Assembly (NCBI GenBank): GCA_021772935.1
Contig: JAJFLA010000049.1
Span: forward strand, 212,234 to 276,233
Direction of reading: 5' to 3'
From: Gammaproteobacteria bacterium
GTDB taxonomy: Bacteria > Pseudomonadota > Gammaproteobacteria > Xanthomonadales > SZUA-36
DNA length: 64,000 bases
Shown piece by piece: positions 57,914 to 64,000 of this stretch. The first letter of the stretch is position 1, and the number at the start of each line of letters is the position of its first letter. Under the pieces are notes generated by a model. It searched no databases. It saw nothing but the letters and a program-made list of their open reading frames with translations, and was not told the DNA's origin. The translations under genes were made by a program, and so were the position numbers.

Positions 57914-60007
57914 GTGCAAAAACTGACAAAGTCATTTCAATTCGGCGAACACACAGTCACCATCGAGACCGGTGAGATTGCCCGCCAGGCAAGTGCCACT
58001 GTTATGGTCAACATGGCCGATACAGTGATCATGGTCGCTGTCGTAGGACGAAAAGAGGCCAAGCCTGGCCAGTCTTTCTTTCCTTTGACGGTCAATTACC
58101 AGGAAAAATTCTACGCTGCTGGGCGTATTCCGGGCGGATTCTTTAAGCGTGAAGGACGCCCGACCGAAAAAGAGACACTGACCTGTCGTCTGATCGACCG
58201 TCCAATCCGGCCACTGTTCCCTAAAGGATTTCTAAACGAAGTACAGGTGACAGCCAACCTGATCTCTTCCAACCCGGAAGTGGACGGTGATATCCCGGCA
58301 TTGATCGGTACCTCTGCAGCGCTGGCACTTTCAGGTATGCCTTTCAGTGGTCCGGTCGGCGCATCCAAAGTCGGTTATATCAATAATGAGTATGTGTTGA
58401 ATCCCACCACATCCCAGTTGGCCGATTCCAGTCTGAACCTGGTCGTTGCCGGTACAGATAAAGCCGTATTAATGGTTGAATCTGAAGCGGACCTGCTATC
58501 TGAAGAAGTGATGCTGGGTGCAGTGACCTTTGGACACGATGCGATGAAAGTAGTCGTCACTGCCATCAACGAATTGGTTGCTGAAGCCGGTGTTACGAAA
58601 TGGGAATGGGAAACGCCTGCCGAAGATGCCGATCTGAAGGCAAAAGTGGAGTCTGCGGCTAAAGATGGTCTGCTAAAAGCTTATGCAATTGCGGACAAGA
58701 TGCAGCGTCAGGCCGCGGTCAGTGAGGTTAAAAATGCAGTCATTGATGCCTTGTGTGACGCAGATGACGAGAATGCACCTGCTGCAGGAGATGTTGCCGG
58801 CGCGTTTGGCAAACTGGAGAAATTCCTGGTACGTGATCACATTCTCTCTGGCAATCCCCGTATTGATGGGCGTAACGTAACAACAGTGCGTCCGATCACG
58901 GTTAAACCGGGCATTTTGCCACGCACGCATGGTTCAGCTTTATTCACCCGTGGTGAAACTCAGGCTATTGTGACCACCACGCTGGGCACAACCCGGGATG
59001 CGCAGATGATCGATGCGGTCAATGGTGAATACAAAGACCCGTTCATGCTGCATTACAATTTCCCATTGTTTTGCGTGGGCGAAACTGGTTTTTCAGGTGG
59101 TCCGAAGCGGCGTGAAATTGGTCATGGCTGGTTGGCGCGTCGTGGCGTGACTGCAGTACTGCCGGGCATTGAAGACTTCCCATATGTTATCCGTGTCGTA
59201 TCGGAAATCACCGAATCAAATGGTTCCAGTTCAATGGCTTCTGTTTGTGGCACCTCATTGGCACTGATGGACGCCGGTGTGCCTATCAAGGCACCAGTCG
59301 CTGGCATCGCAATGGGTTTGATCAAAGAAGGTGACCGTTTTGCAGTATTAAGTGACATCCTTGGTGACGAAGATCATCTGGGTGACATGGATTTCAAGGT
59401 GGCAGGTACCGCCGAAGGTATTACCGCTTTGCAGATGGATATCAAGATCGAAGGTATCAACGAAGAGATCATGCGAATCGCGCTTTCACAGGCACACGAT
59501 GGCCGTAATTTCATCCTGGATGAAATGAATAAAGTCATCTCTGAGCCTCGTGGTGAAATGTCAGAGTTTGCGCCACGTCTGGTGACGATCAAAATCCACC
59601 CGGACAAAATTCGTGACGTAATCGGTAAAGGCGGTGTCACCATTCGTGGAATAACCGAGGAAACCGGTGCGACCATCGATATTGCTGATGATGGCACGAT
59701 CACCATTGGTTCTGTCAACAAAGAAGCTGGTGACGATGCCCGTAAGCGTATCGAGCAGATTACAGCTGACATCGAGCCCGGACAGATATTTGAAGGCAAG
59801 GTCATCAAGATCATGAACTTCGGCGCTTTTGTTTCATTGACACCAGGCCGTGATGGTCTGGTCCATATCTCACAACTTTCTGATGAGCGTGTTGAGAATG
59901 TGACGGATGTGGTCAAAGAAGGTGAAATCGTCAAGGTCAAGGTTCTTGAAGTGGATAAACAGGGTCGTGTGCGTCTGTCTATGAAAGAGGTCAGTAAAGA
60001 AGACTGA
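57914..60007 (+). CDS. pnp: Polyribonucleotide nucleotidyltransferase
   Basis: PNPase degrades RNA 3' to 5' with phosphate and can add tails. From the GTG at 57914 (AGGA seven bases upstream) the product is 697 residues with two RNase PH domains ([43 protein letters not shown] in parts), a KH domain ([12 protein letters not shown]) and a C-terminal S1 domain. The GTG at 57884 adds residues not typical of the family. The leader contains a GCCTG-AAGA-CAGGC hairpin (57857-57870), which may relate to RNase III autoregulation. Confidence 0.97.
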   Translation: MQKLTKSFQFGEHTVTIETGEIARQASATVMVNMADTVIMVAVVGRKEAKPGQSFFPLTVNYQEKFYAAGRIPGGFFKREGRPTEKETLTCRLIDRPIRPLFPKGFLNEVQVTANLISSNPEVDGDIPALIGTSAALALSGMPFSGPVGASKVGYINNEYVLNPTTSQLADSSLNLVVAGTDKAVLMVESEADLLSEEVMLGAVTFGHDAMKVVVTAINELVAEAGVTKWEWETPAEDADLKAKVESAAKDGLLKAYAIADKMQRQAAVSEVKNAVIDALCDADDENAPAAGDVAGAFGKLEKFLVRDHILSGNPRIDGRNVTTVRPITVKPGILPRTHGSALFTRGETQAIVTTTLGTTRDAQMIDAVNGEYKDPFMLHYNFPLFCVGETGFSGGPKRREIGHGWLARRGVTAVLPGIEDFPYVIRVVSEITESNGSSSMASVCGTSLALMDAGVPIKAPVAGIAMGLIKEGDRFAVLSDILGDEDHLGDMDFKVAGTAEGITALQMDIKIEGINEEIMRIALSQAHDGRNFILDEMNKVISEPRGEMSEFAPRLVTIKIHPDKIRDVIGKGGVTIRGITEETGATIDIADDGTITIGSVNKEAGDDARKRIEQITADIEPGQIFEGKVIKIMNFGAFVSLTPGRDGLVHISQLSDERVENVTDVVKEGEIVKVKVLEVDKQGRVRLSMKEVSKED

Positions 60008-60033
60008 TAATTTCAGACTGCCGAAGTGTAATA

Positions 60034-60064
60034 AAAACGCCCGGTTTAGCCGGGCGTTTTGTTT
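60034..60064. terminator. Bidirectional terminator between pnp and the hydroquinone reductase gene
   Basis: CGCCCGG-TTTAG-CCGGGCG is flanked by an A-run on the left and a T-run on the right, so it can end transcripts from pnp and from the convergent minus-strand gene. Confidence 0.9.
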
Positions 60065-60101
60065 TATAGGGTCCTGGTATGGAGAAGTTTTTCGGGATTA
60101 C

Positions 60102-61025
60102 TTATCCCTGTACCGATTGACTGGTGAGCGTGAGACCAGAGCGTGGATTAACAATCGGGCCTGCTGGCACAAAGTATCCATTGGTGGGCTGGTTCCAGGA
60201 TAGAAAATAGCCCGCTTTCGTTGCCTGGATATCAAGGCTGTCCGCAAAAGCGGGAATTTCACCCAGACGACCCAGATAGTCAGCAATATGTGGATAGTCA
60301 CAGAGAAACTTTTGGTTCAATCGATAGAGCGAGTGATAGACCGCGTCAAAACGCGCCAAATGCGGATAAGCATGTACATCCGCCAGTGTTAGCTGCTCAC
60401 CCACTATATAAGGCCCAGATGCCCCGAGATGTTGATCGAGTGTATCAAGGAAGGCAAACACCTGGTTGAAATACGAGAGGTAGGTCTGTTGATCGCTGGC
60501 AAAACCAGCACGATAAATAGGTGTAATGAAATCGTTGCCAAGCCTGTCAATCATTTCGTCAATTAATTTACACTTATTTTTTGGATAAAGTGTAGGGTTG
60601 TCATAATGTTGCATAGATAGTTCATCGAACTGGCGAATAATCTCTGCCGATTCGTTATTGACGATTGTGTTGGTTTTCGTATCGAACAGAACCGGCAAGG
60701 AGGCGCGGCCTGTATAACCAGGAGCTGCGATTTCGTAGATTGCTGGCAATCGCTTTGCCGCAACAACAGGACTGCTTGAACTATCCGGCCCTTCGTAGCG
60801 TTCTTCAAGATTCCAACCTTCAGCAGTTTGCACTGAACCAGCGATGGTCAGACCGATGTGTTCATTAAGCCTCGACAGTGTTCGCATAATCTCGGTGCGG
60901 TGTGCGAACGGACATAGTTTAGAGGTGAACAGCCAATAACGACCGGTTTCGAACGGGTAGTCTTCACCGCCAAGTTTGTTGTGGAAGGCCGTAGTTTCTA
61001 CGTGACAAATTTCGTTGGCTTTCAT
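60102..61025 (-). CDS. Glutathionyl-hydroquinone reductase-like glutathione S-transferase
   Basis: The 307-residue protein has the SKLCPFAHRT motif with Cys 38 in place of the usual Tyr/Ser, as in xi-class transferases (YqjG/PcpF) that reduce glutathionyl-hydroquinones. LPVLFDTKTNTIVNNESAEI is the glutathione-binding part, and GPYIVGEQLTLADVHAYPHL the C-terminal domain motif. Quinone or xenobiotic detoxification is the likely role; the physiological substrate is unknown. It is convergent with pnp. Confidence 0.88.
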   Translation of the reverse strand: MKANEICHVETTAFHNKLGGEDYPFETGRYWLFTSKLCPFAHRTEIMRTLSRLNEHIGLTIAGSVQTAEGWNLEERYEGPDSSSSPVVAAKRLPAIYEIAAPGYTGRASLPVLFDTKTNTIVNNESAEIIRQFDELSMQHYDNPTLYPKNKCKLIDEMIDRLGNDFITPIYRAGFASDQQTYLSYFNQVFAFLDTLDQHLGASGPYIVGEQLTLADVHAYPHLARFDAVYHSLYRLNQKFLCDYPHIADYLGRLGEIPAFADSLDIQATKAGYFLSWNQPTNGYFVPAGPIVNPRSGLTLTSQSVQG

Positions 61026-61344
61026 GATTTATTTCCAATGTTGATATGGCTCTGGAAGCAAAATAGGGCTTCTACAAGTCTCGGCAGAAGATAATGATAA
61101 TTTACCATCAAGTGGAGATTTATCTAAACTGCTATTTTTGCTGATGGTCTTTAAAGTGATGAACGAAATAGTAATGATTATTAATCGAATTAAATGAAAC
61201 GACAAGTTATACCCGTCTAAATATCGTGTGCCAGACAAAGGTAAGCCTGGTCATGATTGATCGGTGCTGACAGGAAGTAGAGTTTTGTGCTCACCCGTGG
61301 GGCCCACAGCAGGTACAATAGGTCTTCATTCACGGAAGTCACTG
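61026..61344. other. 319-bp AT-rich divergent gap
   Basis: No gene or RNA is seen between the divergent reductase and nucleotidyltransferase genes. TACAAT at 61314-61319 could be a -10 for the latter, but no good -35 lies at normal distance. A short GAAGC/GCTTC inverted repeat lies at 61055-61072. Confidence 0.4.
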
Positions 61345-62106
61345 ATGCATGCCATTATTCTTGCCGCAGGTCAGGGCAACCGACTGGCTGAATTCAATCC
61401 CGACGGTCGGCCCAAGTGCCTGCTGGAGTTCGGTGGGCGCAGCCTGTTGGCGCGCCAATTGGACCTGTTGTTCCGTTTTGGTGTCACGCAAACAACGCTC
61501 GTGGTGGGCTACGAGGCTGATTTGATTATTGACCACGTAGGCACCTTGGCCTCACGCCCAGAAATCGCGTTTGCTTACAATCCGGCTTTCATCAACGGCA
61601 GCGTGCTTAGCCTGCTGGCCGCACAAGCGGCACTGAGTAGTGGTGAGACCGTATTTGTTTTGGATGCAGATGTATTGTTTCACCCACAAATAATGCAAAC
61701 ACTGATCGAATCTCCGCATCAGAATTGTTTCCTGATCGACCGGAATTTTGTTAACGGTGATGAGCCCGTCAAAATTGCCATCCATCAAGGCCAAATGGTG
61801 GAATTCAGAAAAGAGCTTTCAGCCCAACTCGATTTTGATACCTTGGGTGAATCAGTGGGCTTTTTTAAATTCAACGCTAGTATCGCAGCAAAAATCGCAC
61901 AGATTTGTGCCGCTTACAAAACGGAGGGTTTGCTGGACGCACCACACGAAGAAGTATTGCGGGACGTATTATTGGCTTCGCCATCCGCTTTTGCCTGTGA
62001 AGATATCACTGGCTTGCCGTGGCTTGAAGTCGATTTCCCTGAAGATGTGGAACGAGCAATCAAAGAGGTATTACCAGCCATCAGAAAAGACATGGTTGAT
62101 TTCTAA
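61345..62106 (+). CDS. Nucleotidyltransferase (sugar-phosphate or aminophosphonate cytidylyltransferase-like)
   Basis: The 253-residue protein is a single GT-A-type nucleotidyltransferase: AIILAAGQGNRLAEF (nucleotide loop), RPKCLLEFGGRSLLARQ, and FVLDADVLFH with the metal-binding Asp. The last residues include WLEVDFPEDVERA, typical of LicC/PntC-like cytidylyltransferases. The ATG at 61345 follows GGAAG; the frame is open further upstream. It lies 15 bases before the PEP mutase fusion, so activation of a phosphonate or of choline phosphate with CTP is likely but unproven. Confidence 0.82.
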   Translation: MHAIILAAGQGNRLAEFNPDGRPKCLLEFGGRSLLARQLDLLFRFGVTQTTLVVGYEADLIIDHVGTLASRPEIAFAYNPAFINGSVLSLLAAQAALSSGETVFVLDADVLFHPQIMQTLIESPHQNCFLIDRNFVNGDEPVKIAIHQGQMVEFRKELSAQLDFDTLGESVGFFKFNASIAAKIAQICAAYKTEGLLDAPHEEVLRDVLLASPSAFACEDITGLPWLEVDFPEDVERAIKEVLPAIRKDMVDF

Positions 62107-62121
62107 CCAGGAAGAAAAACA

Positions 62122-63750
62122 GTGCGAAAAACCACCCAGCTGAAAAACATGTTGAATTCCAAACAAACGGAATTCATCCTCGAAGCCCATAATGGCCTGT
62201 CTGCGCGGGTTGTAGAAGAGGTAGGGTTTAAGGGCATATGGGGTTCCGGACTTGCCTTGTCGGCCCAGCACGCGGTACGGGATAACAACGAGCTTTCCTG
62301 GACCCAGGTCGTGGAACAATTAGAGTTTATGACCGATGTCACCACCATTCCGATACTGCTGGATGGCGATACCGGTTATGGTGATTTCAATAATATGCGC
62401 AGATTGGTGCGCAAGCTCGGCCAGATTGGTGTGGCTGGTGTGTGTATCGAAGACAAGCTGTTTCCCAAGACCAATAGTTTTATCCAGGGTGAGGCACAAC
62501 CGCTGGAAGATATCCAGACTTTCTGTGGCAAAATCCAGGCGGGTAAAGACTCCCAAAGCGATGATGATTTTTCCATCGTCGCCAGGGTTGAAGCTTTCAT
62601 CGCTGGCTGGGGTCTGAATGAAGCCTTAAAACGTGCAGAGGCTTACCACGCTGCCGGTGCGGACGCGATTCTGATCCACAGCAAGCACAGCCAGCCTGAC
62701 GAGGTGTTGGAGTTTGCAGTAGAGTGGGCCAATCGTAGCCCCTTGGTAATCGTGCCTACCAAATACTATGCCACCCCGACCGAGGTGTTTGAACAGGCAG
62801 GAATCAGCCTGGTGATATGGGCCAATCACATGATACGAACCTGTATTTCCGCCATGCAGGCAACGGCTGCCAATATCCATCACACACGTTCGCTGGTTGA
62901 AAGTGAGGGGTGTATTGCCACGGTTTCAGAGATTTTCCGCTTACAGGGTGCAGATGAATTGCTGGAAGCAGAAAAACGCTATGCCCGTGGTGGCGGTCAT
63001 CCGGTTTCGGCAATCGTTCTGGCAGCCTCCAGAGGTGGGGACCTGGGTGATCTGACCCGCGAAAAACCAAAGGTAATGCTTCCTGTTGCAGGCGTACCGA
63101 TGTTACGCCGTCAGATTGATAAGTTTAAAAAGCAGGGCATCAACGATATCACCGTTGTAGCCGGTTATCGCCACGATGCAATTAATGTGCAAGGTGCAGA
63201 AATCCTGCTCAATGAACAATGGGCGTCAACCGGGGAATTGGCTTCACTGGCCTGTGCGATGGAAAACTTCACTGACGACACCGTGATTATCTACGGCGAT
63301 CTGCTGTTCAGATCCTACCTATTACACAACCTGCTCGACTGGGATGCAGATTTGTTGGTGGCAGTGGATTCATCACCGCTTCCGGGTGTGGTGGGAAATG
63401 CCAACGACCTGGCATGGTGCTCGGCAGCGGACAACCGCGCCATGTACCAGCAGAAAGTCACCCTGAATCAAGTTTCATCCGTTTCTGAGAGTTCGGATAG
63501 AGAGCCAGATGGTCGCTGGATAGGCATGGTGCGGGTGAAGGGCCAGGGTGGTGAATACCTTCGTTGCGCAATGAAAAAACTGCAACAGAAACAAGATTTT
63601 AATAGCCTTGGACTCCCGGATTTGCTCAACCAATTGGTGCAAGACGGACATTCACCACAAGTGCAATACGTTAACGGACACTGGATGGATATCAATAACC
63701 TTGATGATCTGGAACGAGCGGGTGCATTTGAAAATATACCCGGAGAATGA
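62122..63750 (+). CDS. pepM: Phosphoenolpyruvate mutase fused to a nucleotidyltransferase domain
   Basis: PEP mutase makes phosphonopyruvate, the first C-P bond of phosphonate biosynthesis. Residues 1-290 form the mutase, with [19 protein letters not shown] and the signature [10 protein letters not shown] (110-119), the EDK-x5-NS pattern that separates mutases from related lyases. Residues from about 300 form a second nucleotidyltransferase ([37 protein letters not shown]). The gene starts with GTG at 62122. It probably works with the preceding nucleotidyltransferase toward a CMP-phosphonate for lipid or polysaccharide decoration. The decarboxylase and transaminase of the pathway are not in the window. 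Confidence 0.93.
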   Translation: MRKTTQLKNMLNSKQTEFILEAHNGLSARVVEEVGFKGIWGSGLALSAQHAVRDNNELSWTQVVEQLEFMTDVTTIPILLDGDTGYGDFNNMRRLVRKLGQIGVAGVCIEDKLFPKTNSFIQGEAQPLEDIQTFCGKIQAGKDSQSDDDFSIVARVEAFIAGWGLNEALKRAEAYHAAGADAILIHSKHSQPDEVLEFAVEWANRSPLVIVPTKYYATPTEVFEQAGISLVIWANHMIRTCISAMQATAANIHHTRSLVESEGCIATVSEIFRLQGADELLEAEKRYARGGGHPVSAIVLAASRGGDLGDLTREKPKVMLPVAGVPMLRRQIDKFKKQGINDITVVAGYRHDAINVQGAEILLNEQWASTGELASLACAMENFTDDTVIIYGDLLFRSYLLHNLLDWDADLLVAVDSSPLPGVVGNANDLAWCSAADNRAMYQQKVTLNQVSSVSESSDREPDGRWIGMVRVKGQGGEYLRCAMKKLQQKQDFNSLGLPDLLNQLVQDGHSPQVQYVNGHWMDINNLDDLERAGAFENIPGE

Positions 63751-64000
63751 GGATCAGTTTCTCCTGGCAAGCTCGAAGTCTTGGTGTAAGTAGGTGTTGT
63801 GCATTTGATCCTAAAAGTATGGCCGTGAGTCCGTCGATCACACATTTGACAACCCAAGCCAAAAGCGCAAACTATGGGATAGGTCATTTCGGTGCAGTTA
63901 AGTAAGGATTTGTCGACTTAACAAGAATTTGTGCGGTTAACGACCAGTAACAATTCAACAAATAGATATATTAATCAAAAACATATAAAAAATAATATGA
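63751..64000. other. Window end, AT-rich non-coding stretch
   Basis: No gene is seen. GTTAAGT-12 nt-ACTTAAC (63897-63922) is an inverted repeat, and TTGACA at 63846-63851 has no clear partner at normal spacing. The next gene of the phosphonate locus, if present, begins beyond the window. Confidence 0.4.

Noticed and set aside
63897..63922. Inverted repeat GTTAAGT/ACTTAAC as an attachment or operator site
   Set aside because: Seven bases of low complexity in an AT-rich stretch; expected by chance and no integrase is near.
1..64000. CRISPR arrays, insertion sequences, integrases or phage genes
   Set aside because: No regularly spaced repeats, transposase or integrase motifs were seen on either strand; the two remnant-bounded blocks are the only signs of rearrangement.

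Overview
The window is a chromosomal stretch of a gammaproteobacterium. Two gene orders point there: rsfS-rlmH-maf-rng-yhdP-tldD-darP-tldE, and tpiA-secG-tRNA-Leu-nuoA to nuoN-tRNA-fMet-rimP-nusA-infB-rbfA-truB-rpsO-pnp. It is not an enteric: nuoC and nuoD are separate genes and the nuo operon lies between the two tRNA genes. There is no rRNA, CRISPR array, transposase or integrase in view. The species cannot be named from this window alone.

Layout. (1) 1-10.4 kb: housekeeping block for ribosome silencing and rRNA methylation, a Maf pyrophosphatase, RNase G, the giant envelope protein YhdP and the TldD/TldE protease, with darP antisense between tldD and tldE. (2) 10.4-19.7 kb: accessory envelope genes: a metzincin-like membrane protein, a minus-strand operon of two alkaline-phosphatase-superfamily enzymes plus an EMC3/Oxa1-like membrane protein, a divergent sulfotransferase, and a large exported caspase-like protein. 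(3) 20-22.3 kb: egtB-egtD for ergothioneine. (4) 22.5-27.1 kb: a DoxX protein and four exported proteins of unknown function (two share a YPGS-type domain, one has an HExxH motif, one is a HEAT-repeat lipoprotein). (5) 27.3-32 kb, minus strand: cation/proton antiporter, Rieske-glutamate synthase fusion, DUF5996 protein, a truncated Rieske ORF and a class II glutamine amidotransferase. (6) 32.3-34.8 kb: ECF sigma factor with a soluble zinc-finger anti-sigma, an SDR and a NnrU-type protein. (7) 35-60 kb: tpiA, secG, tRNA-Leu(GAG), the complete 14-gene Complex I operon, tRNA-fMet and the translation/RNA-decay operon. (8) 60.1-63.8 kb: glutathionyl-hydroquinone reductase-like protein and the start of a phosphonate biosynthesis locus (nucleotidyltransferase plus a PEP mutase-nucleotidyltransferase fusion).

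The most unusual structure is around egtBD. The caspase-like gene lies between the intact sulfotransferase and a decayed copy of that gene's 3' end (19491-19660). The DoxX/exported-protein block lies between intact egtD and a decayed copy of egtD's 3' end (27174-27282). Two accessory cassettes on either side of egtBD therefore carry the same scar: a degenerate same-orientation copy of the 3' end of the gene just upstream. This suggests repeated insertion or duplication by one mechanism. A second hidden item is a 41-codon fragment matching the start of a Rieske ferredoxin (28109-28234, minus), in the leader of the amidotransferase gene. All functional statements come from reading motifs and gene order; no database search was made.
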